Source of the DNA: Elusimicrobiota bacterium
Lineage (GTDB): Bacteria > Elusimicrobiota > Elusimicrobia > UBA1565 > UBA9628
Direction of reading: 5' to 3'
Assembly: GCA_016182905.1 (NCBI GenBank)
Contig: JACPFR010000009.1
Location: 124,001-188,000, forward strand
DNA length: 64,000 nt
A program made the translations under genes and the position numbers. Below the pieces are notes generated by a model, which was given only the letters and a program-made list of their open reading frames with translations, made no database searches and was not told the origin of the DNA. Below, piece by piece: positions 44,072 through 52,648 of the stretch. Position 1 is the first letter of the stretch, and each line of letters starts with the position of its first letter.

Positions 44072-45384
44072 CCGACCACCTGGTTGCGCCCGCCGTGCTT
44101 GGCCTTGTACAGGCGCTCGTCGGCCACGCGGACGATCTGAGAAGCCGTGGTCGCGTCGGTCGGGAAGGCCGCCACCCCGAGGCTCATCGTGGCGCGCGTC
44201 GGCGCGCCGTTGAAGACGAAGGGCTCCTCGGCGACGCGCTGGCGGATGCGCTCGGCGACCGAGACGGCCTCCGAGCGCACGTAATTGGGAAGGATCAGGG
44301 CGAACTCCTCGCCGCCGTAGCGCGCGGCGAAGTCCACGGGCCTCGCGAACGACGAGAGGATCGCGGACAAGGTGCGCAGCAGCTGGTCGCCCGCCTGATG
44401 GCCGAACGTGTCGTTGTAGCGCTTGAAATGATCCACGTCGAGCATGATCAGGGACAGAGGCGTCTGGGAGCGGCCCGAGCGCAGGACCTCCTCCTGGAGC
44501 CGCTGCTGGAAGGCGCGGTGGCTGTGCAGCTGGGTCAGCGCGTCGTGCGTCGCCTGCCGGTGCACGCTCTCGTAGAGCCGGATGTTCTCGAGCGAGAGGG
44601 AGGCCATCGTCGCGAACAGGTCGGCGGTGCGGACCTCGTCGGGGCCGAAGGCCCCCGCCGCGTCGCTCTCGAGCTTGACGAAGCCGGCGGCCTGACGCAT
44701 GACCTTGAGCGGGATCGCGATGCCGGAGACGAAGCGCGCGCCGGGGACGACCTGCGCCTCCTGCTTGGCGTCCTTGATCAGGACGGGCCCCCGGCGGCGC
44801 TGCGCGGCGAGCAGGGGCGGGTCTTCGCCGGCGCCGCCGACGACCGAGACGCGCGCGGCCGGGAAGCGGTCGGACAGGATGGTGATCAGGCGCGTCTGCA
44901 CCTCGCGCCCGTCGAGGGTGCCCGACAGGCTCTTCGCCGCGTCGGACAGGTCGCGGCGCAGGCGCGTGTCCACGCCGACCGTCTCCTCGTAGGAGCGGTA
45001 GTACTTCAGGTCGCGTTCGTCGTCGCGGATCTGGTCCTGCAGCCCCATCTGCTCGAGCAGGATCCCGCGCTCGTCGGAGAACTGCCGGCCCCGGTGAGCG
45101 GCCTGCGCCCCGGCCAGCAGCCACAGGCCGCCGAGGCCCGCCGCGATCAGCGGCCGCTGCTCGGCCGAGCGGACCATCAGCACGGCGGCGACGAGGGTGG
45201 CGAGGAAGGTGAGGACGACCGGGGACTCGCCGTCCTGGCGCAGATCGGACCAGAGCAAACAAAGCCCGAAGGCCGGAACGGCCGAAGGGCCGAGCTCGGG
45301 GCGGGCGACGACGAGCAAGGTCAGCCCCGCGAAGAGCCCGTACGACCCCATCAACGTCACGGCTCTGGAACGCGAGTCGCCCAT
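44068..45384 (-). CDS. GAF-GGDEF diguanylate cyclase (membrane)
   Basis: A 438-aa paralogue of the following gene: membrane helices in about residues 8-95, coiled coil, a GAF-like domain (about 140-270, with FVSGIAIPLKV) and a GGDEF domain with LIMLDVDHFKRYNDTFGHQAGDQLLR and RYGGEEFALILPN. Catalytic residues intact. I start at the ATG at 45384, which is only 5 nt after the 3' CCA of the tmRNA gene; a longer reading would run into the tmRNA. No own promoter is evident, so it may be transcribed from the ssrA promoter and freed by tmRNA 3' processing. Confidence 0.9.
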   Translation of the reverse strand: MGDSRSRAVTLMGSYGLFAGLTLLVVARPELGPSAVPAFGLCLLWSDLRQDGESPVVLTFLATLVAAVLMVRSAEQRPLIAAGLGGLWLLAGAQAAHRGRQFSDERGILLEQMGLQDQIRDDERDLKYYRSYEETVGVDTRLRRDLSDAAKSLSGTLDGREVQTRLITILSDRFPAARVSVVGGAGEDPPLLAAQRRRGPVLIKDAKQEAQVVPGARFVSGIAIPLKVMRQAAGFVKLESDAAGAFGPDEVRTADLFATMASLSLENIRLYESVHRQATHDALTQLHSHRAFQQRLQEEVLRSGRSQTPLSLIMLDVDHFKRYNDTFGHQAGDQLLRTLSAILSSFARPVDFAARYGGEEFALILPNYVRSEAVSVAERIRQRVAEEPFVFNGAPTRATMSLGVAAFPTDATTASQIVRVADERLYKAKHGGRNQVVG

Positions 45385-45389
45385 GAAAA

Positions 45390-45747
45390 TGGTGGAGGTG
45401 GCGGGATTTGCACCCGCGTCCAAACGGCGCCGACCGAGGTCACTACAGGCTTAGCCCATCCTCAATTTCGCCCAAGGAAAACCGATGGACGCGTGCTCCC
45501 TGGGCTAACCCCGTTCGGTCTTAGGCCCCCCGCCCACGGAATAACAGGGAAGGACCGCATCCTGCTCATTACACCGGCGACCCACCAGCAGGCGTCGTGG
45601 ACCGGCGTGTGCTCACTGCGGTTTAGGCAGTGGCCCAGGCCAACTGAGTGTTGGCAGTTGTTGTTTGGTCCGGTTTTTAAGGGGCCCTGACCAACCCCTG
45701 CCTGCGACCGACGGCTCAACGACATTTGTCGAAGCTAGATCACCCCC
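45390..45747 (-). ncRNA. ssrA: tmRNA
   Basis: A 358-nt transfer-messenger RNA for rescue of stalled ribosomes. The 5' end GGGGGTGATCTAGCTTCGAC pairs with the 3' end CACCTCC before an encoded ACCA; the T-arm reads GACGCGGGTGCAAATCCCGC. The tag reading frame can be read as A-N-T-Q-L-A-W-A-T-A followed by TAA (codons GCC AAC ACT CAG TTG GCC TGG GCC ACT GCC TAA, near 45617-45649), ending ATA instead of the common ALAA or AVAA. Frames across the gene that look open for 80-90 codons are incidental. Confidence 0.95.
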
Positions 45748-45755
45748 GACAAGCT

Positions 45756-45784
45756 AGTATAACAGGGGAAGGGGACTTAGGCAA
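45756..45784 (-). promoter_or_regulatory. ssrA promoter TTGCCT-N17-TATACT
   Basis: TTGCCT (45779-45784), exactly 17 bp, TATACT (45756-45761), 8 nt before the first G of the mature tmRNA. Confidence 0.75.
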
Positions 45785-45794
45785 GACCGGGGGA

Positions 45795-46988
45795 CTATTC
45801 GGCCGAGGCCAGGGGCGCGTCGAGAGAGCTGAACATGACCGTGCCCGCGACCGGAGCGTCGCCGGGGCCGGTCTCGGGCACCTTGACCAGGCCGGCGCTC
45901 GTGTTGCCGACGAGGTCGCGCGCGACGACGCGGTAGGCGCCCGGCGCCGCCGGCACGGCGACCTTGAGCGAGACGGGCGGCATCCCGGTCACCGGGGCCG
46001 ACCACTCCTGGACCAAGGTCCCGGGCTTGCCCGCGGCGTCGAGCTTCCAGACGCGGATGTGCGCGAGGCCCAGCGAGTTCGTGTCCTTGACCTCGACTTG
46101 ATCGCCCGCGCCCGCCGCGGCCACCATCCAGATCTGCGGCGGGAGGTCGTCGGCGACGAGGCGCATCAGGAACTCCCGGGGCGTCACGGCTTGGCCCGGG
46201 AAACGCGCGTCGAACACGGGGTAGGCCGCGCCCTCGAAGTACGGGCCGGGGTCCTGGTGCGCGCGGGGCAGGCCCAGGTCGGCCTCCGCGTGCGTGAGGA
46301 CGTGCGCGCGGTCGCGCGGCAAGCCGGTCTCCTTGGCGATCGCCCGGATCAGCCAGGCCATGGACGCGTACATGCGCCAGTACGACTGCGGCTCCCAGTC
46401 CGCGGCGATGAAGGGGTTCGCGCCGGGCTGCCCGGACTCCGTCTCGATGCCGACCGACGCGGCGTCGATGGCGGAGTTCTTCACGTGGTTGGCGATGTTC
46501 TCGATCTTGACCATGCGGATCACGCGGCCGTCGCGGCAGACCATGAAGTGCGCGGCCGTCTTCTGGCTGAGCAGCCAGGAGACGGTGCCCTCGCAGGCGC
46601 CGGGCTTGCCGGTGGCCCCGCCCGAGGCGTGCAGGACGATGTACTTGATCTCTCCGCGGTCGACGCGGTCGGCCGGGGTGACCCCCGTGTCGACGCGCCT
46701 CTTCTTCTTCCCGCGGCCGATCACCGTCCGGCTCATCTTCTCCATCCGGTCGACCATGTCGGCGTAATCGAAATTGACCTGCTCGTCGTCCCGCAGCAGC
46801 CCTTCCGGGGTCGGCGTCGAGACATGGATCATGTCGGGCGCGGCCGCGCCGGATTCGAGCCCGAAGGCGCGAGCGTTCTCCTGAAGGAGGCGCCTGACGT
46901 CCTCATGCGGGCCGCCGAGAGCCCGCGCCGGCCGGACGCAGAGCAGGAGCGCCGCGGCCGGGAGGATGGCGGAGAGGAATCGGGCCAT
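45795..46988 (-). CDS. secreted N-acetylmuramoyl-L-alanine amidase (Amidase_2)
   Basis: A 397-aa exported peptidoglycan amidase. A signal peptide (about 1-23) and about 80 residues of linker precede the Amidase_2 domain: zinc His in YIVLHASGG (about 116-124), TAAHFMVCRDGRVIRMVKIENIANHV, SVGIETESG, and the second zinc site in HVLTHAEADLG with HQDPGPYF. A C-terminal beta-rich, Ig-like domain (about 275-397) may bind the wall. TATCCT lies 7 nt before the ATG with no Shine-Dalgarno. It follows the kinase cluster on the same strand. Confidence 0.9.
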   Translation of the reverse strand: MARFLSAILPAAALLLCVRPARALGGPHEDVRRLLQENARAFGLESGAAAPDMIHVSTPTPEGLLRDDEQVNFDYADMVDRMEKMSRTVIGRGKKKRRVDTGVTPADRVDRGEIKYIVLHASGGATGKPGACEGTVSWLLSQKTAAHFMVCRDGRVIRMVKIENIANHVKNSAIDAASVGIETESGQPGANPFIAADWEPQSYWRMYASMAWLIRAIAKETGLPRDRAHVLTHAEADLGLPRAHQDPGPYFEGAAYPVFDARFPGQAVTPREFLMRLVADDLPPQIWMVAAAGAGDQVEVKDTNSLGLAHIRVWKLDAAGKPGTLVQEWSAPVTGMPPVSLKVAVPAAPGAYRVVARDLVGNTSAGLVKVPETGPGDAPVAGTVMFSSLDAPLASAE

Positions 46989-46995
46989 TGAGCGG

Positions 46996-47001
46996 AGGAT
47001 A
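46996..47001 (-). promoter_or_regulatory. -10 box TATCCT of the amidase gene (leaderless)
   Basis: TATCCT on the minus strand with a 7-nt spacer before the ATG at 46988. Confidence 0.45.
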
Positions 47002-47059
47002 CCCCCTTCGCGAGGCCCGAGCAAGGTCATAGGGCCCACCCGAGGGCGGACCGATGGAC

Positions 47060-49758
47060 CTAGGCCGTTCTGGAGCCCGCGCCCGCCGCGTCCGAGAGCG
47101 CCGTCGCGAACTCGAGCGGGGTGCGGTAGCGCCGGTCCGGGTCGGCCTGGAAGGCCTTGAGGAAGACGTCGTCGAGCGCCTCCGGCAGCCCCGCGATGGC
47201 GCGCGAGGGCGGGATGTAGCTCATGTTGATCTTGTTCATCAGCATGCCCGCGCCGATGCCGATGAACGGCATCTTCCCCGTCAGCATCTCGTAGGCGCAC
47301 ACCGCGAGCGAGTACACGTCGGACTCCTTGCGCACCACGCCCTGCTCCTGCTCCGGCGCCATGTACGGCGGCGTGCCGACGACGGTGTTCGTCATCGAGT
47401 AGCGCGTCAGCGCGTCCTTGGCCATGCGCGCGATGCCGAAGTCCATCACCTTTAGGTCAGCGCCTCGCCCATCGCCCGGGTCGCGCGCACCGCCTCGGCC
47501 GCGTCGAGGCGGCCCTTGACCTGCACCAGGTCGTGCACGGTCTTGCCGTCGACGTACTCGAACACGAGATACACGTCCTCCCCTTCCTCGGCGATCGCGT
47601 AGATGTCGACGATGTTCGGATGGTGCAGCGAGGCCACGGTCTTCGCCTCGATGATGAAGCGGTCGCGCTCGCGCGCGTTGACGCGCAGCTCGTCGCGCAT
47701 CTTCTTGATCGCCACGCGCCGCCCGAGCGAGCGGTCGGTCCCCTCGTAGACCGTGCCCATGCCGCCTTGGCCGATCTGCCGCGAGATCTCGTACTGGCCG
47801 CGGATCAACCCTACGTTCCCGGCGGCGGAGGCGGGCTGCGCCGTCGCGACGGCCGGCGTCGCCGCCGGCCCGGTCCGCTTCGCCCTGGTGAAGACGGAGA
47901 CGACGGTGTTCTTCAGGGGCGCCAGCACGGTCGACAGCAGGCCCAGCGCGAGGAGCAGGCCGCCGACGATCCCGGCGCCGACCACGACGCCGAAGCTCTT
48001 GCCGCGCCCCGCCGGAGCGGGCGCCGGGGCGGGGCGTTTGCCGCTCTCGCCCGGGAACAGGAACAGCACGTCGGAGGCCGACGGGAGCGTGAGCGCGGCG
48101 GCCTCGGCCGCGGCCTGCTGGAAGCGGGGATCGAGCCTCGCGGCCATCTCGACGTCCGCCATCATGGCCGCCTTGTCGCCCAGGCCGCCGCGCGCGTGCG
48201 CCCGGTTGGCGTACCCCCACGCGCTGCGCGGGTCGTCCGCGATCAGCCGCTCCGACGTCGCGAGCGCCTCCTTGTAGCGATGGGTCCGGTTCTGGGCTCG
48301 GGCCAAGGAGCTGAGCAAAGCGGGGTTGTTCGCCGCCCCCATGCGGGCCGCGCTCGTCAGGCCCGCGGAGGCGTCCTTGAGCGCGTCCTCCCAGCGCCCG
48401 AGATGTCCATGGACATGCGACCGGATATTGAGCAAGGTGGGATTCTCGGGATCCTGGCTCAGGGCCTTGTTCACGATGTCGAGCGCGCTCTGCGGATCGC
48501 GGAGCTTCAGCGCGTTCTCCACCCCGCTCTTGGCGTGCTCGGTGGCGAGTCGCGAGGCGCCGGGCGAGATCGCCGCGCCGAACAAGCCGGACGGCGGACC
48601 TCCCCCGCCGACGCCGCCCGCCTCGAAGCCGGACGGCGCGAGCGCCGCCGCTCCCGCGGAGGCGGTCTTCATGCCGGCCTCGCTGGAGTCGGCCGCCGCG
48701 CCGCGGCCTTTCACGGAATGGAGCAGGGCGAGCGCGTCCTTATTGGCAGGATCGCTGCTCAGAGCCGTCTTCGCCAACGACAGGGCCAGCGAATAGTCGC
48801 CGCGCCGCTCGGCCAACACTCCTCCCGTGATCATTCCGGTGGTGGCGCCGGGCCCGCTCGCCGTCGCCGCCGCGTCCTCGTGCCAGTTCGGCGGCAGGAC
48901 GATCGGAACAGGAGGCTCCTCTTCGCCCTGGTCCGGGTCGTTCGGCAAAGGCTGCGCCGGCGTGACGGGAGAGGGGCCGGGGAGAGGCATGACCGGCTCC
49001 GCCGGAATAGGCGGCAGCGGCTTCGGCGGGGCGCACTTCTCGGAGTGCTGCGCGCACTCGATGGAGGCCACTCCGAGGTTCACGACCAGGCTCGAGGCCT
49101 CGACTCGGTTGGCCCACTCGACTCGGGTGGACCACCAATTGCCGGAACCCCCGCCAAGGCCCGGGTTCACCAGCGCCGCGGCCCCGTTCACGCTGCCCTC
49201 GGCGTGCGCCTGCACGCCGGCTTGCAAGGACTGACCGAGGCCCTGACCCTGGGGGGTCTGAGCCTGGGGGATCTGACCCTGGGGGATCGGAGCCTGGGGA
49301 ATCTGACCCTGGGGCATCTCCGGCATCGCGGCGATCTGGATCTTCTCCTTGGTGTCCTGCTGCACTGCCATGACCGCCTGCGTCGTCTGCTCCCGGCTCA
49401 AGCCTCTCCTCGCGGCGTCGCGATACGCCGCGATCGTCGCCTGCTCGCCGCGGATCTGCACTTCGATGACCCTCTGCAAACGCCGCAGCTCCTCCTGACG
49501 GTAGGGGAGGCTCTGCTTCAAGTACCCGTCAGACTGCTCCTTGAAATAGTCGCGGGCCGTGTCGAGCTGCACGAGCCACTCGGGGTTTTTCGGATATCTT
49601 TTGGCGAAATCATCGTGCACTTGCTGATACCGCCGGAGCGCCTCGGTCACGACCTGTTCCTTGGTGAGCGGCTTGCTTCGCCGCGGCGAAGCTCCGGCCC
49701 CGACGGCGAGGAGCAGCAGGACGGCTGATCGGATAGTGATGTTCATGGGGTTCCTCAT
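47060..49758 (-). pseudogene. TPR-TM-Ser/Thr kinase, frameshifted in the catalytic loop
   Basis: Paralogue of the two kinases upstream. The N-terminal frame (49758-47452, 768 aa) holds a signal peptide, a helical region, a PQGQIPQ-type repeat, TPR helices (about 290-570), a membrane helix (about 600-625) and the kinase N-lobe with IGQGGMGTVYEG and VAIKKM, then stops at a TAA just after GEALT. From about 47458 another frame continues with KVMDFGIARMA, TPPYMAPEQ and the rest of the C-lobe to 47060. Compared with its neighbour, 46 nt covering the HRDxKPxN loop are missing, so as sequenced it is dead. The ATG overlaps the upstream kinase TGA (ATGA). Confidence 0.8.
49245..49319. repeat. five tandem 15-bp units in a kinase gene
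   Basis: Five direct 15-bp units of the form GACCCTGGGGGATCT (plus strand), coding on the minus strand for PQGQIPQAPIPQGQIPQAQT. In frame; copy number probably varies between strains. It forms a Gln/Pro linker in the exported part. Confidence 0.85.
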
Positions 49759-52550
49759 ACGGGACGCGATGAGCGGGCTCCGCCGAAGGCAGCCTCGAGG
49801 GCGTCGGCGAACTCCTTCGGGGTGCGGTAGCGCTGGTCGGGATCGGCCTGGAAGGCCTTCAGGAAGACCTCGTCGATCGACGCGGGCAGGCCGGCGATGG
49901 CGCGCGAGGGCAGGATGTAGCTCATGTTGATCTTGTTCATCAGCATGCCCGCGGCGACGCCGATGAAGGGCAGCTTGCCGGTCAGCATCTCGTAGGAGCA
50001 GATCGCCAGCGCGTACACGTCGGACTCCTTGCGCACCACGCCCTGCTCCTGCTCCGGCGCCATGTACGGCGGCGTGCCGACGACGGTGTTCGTCATCGAG
50101 TAGCGCGTCAGCGCGTCCTTGGCCATGCGCGCGATGCCGAAGTCCATCACCTTGTTCGAGGGCTTCATGTCGCGGTGGATCACGCCGTGCGCGTGCGCGT
50201 AGGTCAGCGCCTCGCCCATCGCGGAGGTCGCCCGCACCGCGTCCGCGCGGTTGAGCCGGCCCTGCGACTGCACGAGGTCGTGGATGGTCTTGCCGTCGAC
50301 GTACTCGAACACGAGGTAGACGTCGTCGCCCTCCTCGGCGATCGCGTATATGTCCACGATGTTCGGGTGGCGCAGGGAGGCCACGGTCTTCGCCTCGATG
50401 ACGAACCGCTCGCGCTCGCGCGGGTTGACGCGCAGCTCGTCGCGCATCTTCTTGATCGCCACGCGCCGGCCGAGCGAACGGTCGGTCCCTTCGTAGACCA
50501 TGCCCATGCCGCCCGCGCCGATCTGGCGGACGATCTCGTACTGGCCGCGGATCACGCCCGACGCCTCCGCCGGGGACGCCGAGGCGGGAGTCGAGTCCTC
50601 CTCGAGCGCGTGGACGGACGGCCCGCGGCGGGTGGCCTTCGTGAACGCCGACACGACCGAGTCCTTGAGCGGGGCCAGCACGGTCGACAGCAGCCCCAGC
50701 GCCAGCAGCAGGCCGCCGAGGATCCCCGCGCCGACCACGACGCCGAAGCTCTTGCCCCGCGCGGGCCCCGCGGGGACGGCCGCGGCCGGGTCCTCCCCCG
50801 GAAACATGAACAGGATGTCGGCGTTCGAGGGGAGCTGGAGCTCGGACGCCTGCGCCGCGGCCCCCTTGAAGGCGGGGTCGAGGGCGGCGGCCTGGTCGAT
50901 GTCGGCGAGCATCGCCTGCTTGTCGCCGAGGCCGCCGTAGGAGTAGGCGCGGTTGGCGTAGGAGTACGCGTTGCGCGAGTCGGCCTCGATGGCGTGGGTC
51001 GAGGTCTCGAGGCCGTCGCGGTAGCGCTTCGCGTGGTTCTGCGCGTAGGCCTTGTTGTTGAGCAAGACGGCGTTGCGCGGCTCCAGCGCGAGGCCCGCGC
51101 TCGCCGAGGCGATCGCGCGGGGATAATCGCGCAGGCGCGAGTAGACGTAGGACATGAGGTTGTGGGCCGCGGAGTTGGCCGGGTTCAACTCGAGCGCGCG
51201 CTGGGCCAAAGCGAGCGCCGCCTGCAGGTCGCCCATGTTCAAGGCGCGGCGCGCCTCGTCGAGCTTCTGGTTCGAGGACAGGACCGCGGGGCTGGTCATG
51301 CCCGCGATCTCGCGCGGCCGCCCCGTGTCGAAGCCGCCCGCCGCGAAGCCCGCGGGGGCCCGGTTCGCGTACGCGCCGCCGGCCGCGCCCGAGCCGCCGG
51401 GGCCCGAGGCCACGCCGGGAGAGGTGCGGCCCTCGGCGGACTTCAAGATCCCCAGCGCGTTCTTGTCGCCCGGATTCAGCTCGAGCGCCTTCTTCGCGTC
51501 CTGGTAGGCGCCGTTGAAGTCCTTGTCGTCGAGGCGCAGGCCGCCGCGCAGGGCGAACGACTCCGCGTTGCCGCCCGCCTTGATCGCGTTGTCCAGGGCG
51601 CTCAGGCCGGCGGCCTTGTCTCCCTTCGACAGCGATTCGCGCGCGCTCCAGACCCAGTTCGAGGGGCTCTTGGGGTCGGTCCGCAGCATCTGATCGATCA
51701 TCGGGCGCGTCGGCAGCCCGCCTCCGGGGAAGCCGCCGCCCGCGTTCGGGTTCGTGCCCGGCGTGTTCGGCTGGCCGGGCTTCGTCGTCGGGACGTTCGA
51801 AGCCGCCTTGACGCCCTCGTCGTAAGCCTTGTGCACGACCTCCATCACGTCGGCCGGCAGCTCGTCATGGAAACGGCCGACGCGCGCGCTGATCCGGTCG
51901 ATCTCGGCCTGGCGCTGCGCGGGCTCGATGCCGGGCACCTCCGCCCAATACGCCAGGCCGATCTGGCTGTTCAGCAAGCCCATCGCCCGCATGTACGTGC
52001 CCTGATCGATCCCGTTCTCTCCCTGCTTCTGGGTCCACGTCTCGAGATCGCGCGCCGCGCTCCGGATGAGGACCTCGTACTTGCCGTTCATCGTGGTCCC
52101 GTACTGGCTCTGCCACATCTGCTGGCGCGCATGAAGCCGGTTCAGCGCATCCTCGGGCGTGAGCATCACGGCGGCGTTGAAGTCGCCGCCGTCGCCGCCC
52201 ACGAGCGCATCGCCGCCGCCCGCGGTAAGGCCTTGCGCGAACCCCGTCGCGGCCGTCCCGCCCTGTGCGCCCTGAACAGCCTGGGTCTGGACGGAGCCGC
52301 CGAAGCCGGCAACCACTTTCTTCCCGGTGCCTATCGCCGCCTGCACGGGCGTCTCCGAAGCGGTGCCCGTGCCGGTACCGGTGGCATCGACGCCAGTCGG
52401 CTTGCAGTTCGGGATCGGCACGCACTGGACTTTGTTGTTGGCGTGATCGTGGTACGGCTGCTCGCAAACGCCGCATTCGGCACGCGCGCCGGGGCAAAGT
52501 GACGCCACCCAGAAAAGGGCAGCCAATAGAGAAAGCGGAGGGATTCGCAT
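49755..52550 (-). CDS. exported TPR - TM - Ser/Thr protein kinase, deletion next to DFG
   Basis: A 931-aa receptor-like kinase. Signal peptide (about 1-24), a Cys-rich start (ECGVCEQPYHDH, IPNCKP), TPR helices (about 290-580), a membrane helix (about 610-632), then a cytoplasmic kinase: IGAGGMGMVYEG, VAIKKM, HRDMKPSN, MDFG, TPPYMAPEQ. Between the HRDMKPSN loop and KVMDFG nine residues that other kinases have (IMITDDGRV in the neighbour at 52.6-55.0 kb) are absent, in frame. Activity is doubtful. The promoter is TTGACA-N17-TACACT with the ATG 6 nt later, so leaderless. Confidence 0.85.
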   Translation of the reverse strand: MRIPPLSLLAALFWVASLCPGARAECGVCEQPYHDHANNKVQCVPIPNCKPTGVDATGTGTGTASETPVQAAIGTGKKVVAGFGGSVQTQAVQGAQGGTAATGFAQGLTAGGGDALVGGDGGDFNAAVMLTPEDALNRLHARQQMWQSQYGTTMNGKYEVLIRSAARDLETWTQKQGENGIDQGTYMRAMGLLNSQIGLAYWAEVPGIEPAQRQAEIDRISARVGRFHDELPADVMEVVHKAYDEGVKAASNVPTTKPGQPNTPGTNPNAGGGFPGGGLPTRPMIDQMLRTDPKSPSNWVWSARESLSKGDKAAGLSALDNAIKAGGNAESFALRGGLRLDDKDFNGAYQDAKKALELNPGDKNALGILKSAEGRTSPGVASGPGGSGAAGGAYANRAPAGFAAGGFDTGRPREIAGMTSPAVLSSNQKLDEARRALNMGDLQAALALAQRALELNPANSAAHNLMSYVYSRLRDYPRAIASASAGLALEPRNAVLLNNKAYAQNHAKRYRDGLETSTHAIEADSRNAYSYANRAYSYGGLGDKQAMLADIDQAAALDPAFKGAAAQASELQLPSNADILFMFPGEDPAAAVPAGPARGKSFGVVVGAGILGGLLLALGLLSTVLAPLKDSVVSAFTKATRRGPSVHALEEDSTPASASPAEASGVIRGQYEIVRQIGAGGMGMVYEGTDRSLGRRVAIKKMRDELRVNPRERERFVIEAKTVASLRHPNIVDIYAIAEEGDDVYLVFEYVDGKTIHDLVQSQGRLNRADAVRATSAMGEALTYAHAHGVIHRDMKPSNKVMDFGIARMAKDALTRYSMTNTVVGTPPYMAPEQEQGVVRKESDVYALAICSYEMLTGKLPFIGVAAGMLMNKINMSYILPSRAIAGLPASIDEVFLKAFQADPDQRYRTPKEFADALEAAFGGARSSRPV

Positions 52551-52556
52551 ACCGTC

Positions 52557-52585
52557 AGTGTAAGGGGGCCTCCGAATCCTGTCAA
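52557..52585 (-). promoter_or_regulatory. promoter TTGACA-N17-TACACT, start codon 6 nt downstream
   Basis: TTGACA at 52580-52585, 17-bp spacer, TACACT at 52557-52562, spacer GACGGT, ATG at 52550. The stretch 52586-52648 holds an imperfect inverted repeat (GTTTTACCGAG / CTCGTAAAAC) that may end the upstream kinase transcript. Confidence 0.75.
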
Positions 52586-52648
52586 GGCGAAGCGCCCGGT
52601 TTTACCGAGCTTTAAACGGGTCGAGATTACCTCGTAAAACGCGTTAAA

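Noticed and set aside
45462-45725. An 87-codon minus-strand open frame
   Set aside because: It lies wholly inside the tmRNA gene and is in a different frame from the tag.
49245-49319. Short regular direct repeats considered as a CRISPR array
   Set aside because: Units are 15 bp, contiguous, without spacers, and in frame in a kinase gene; they code for a Gln/Pro linker.
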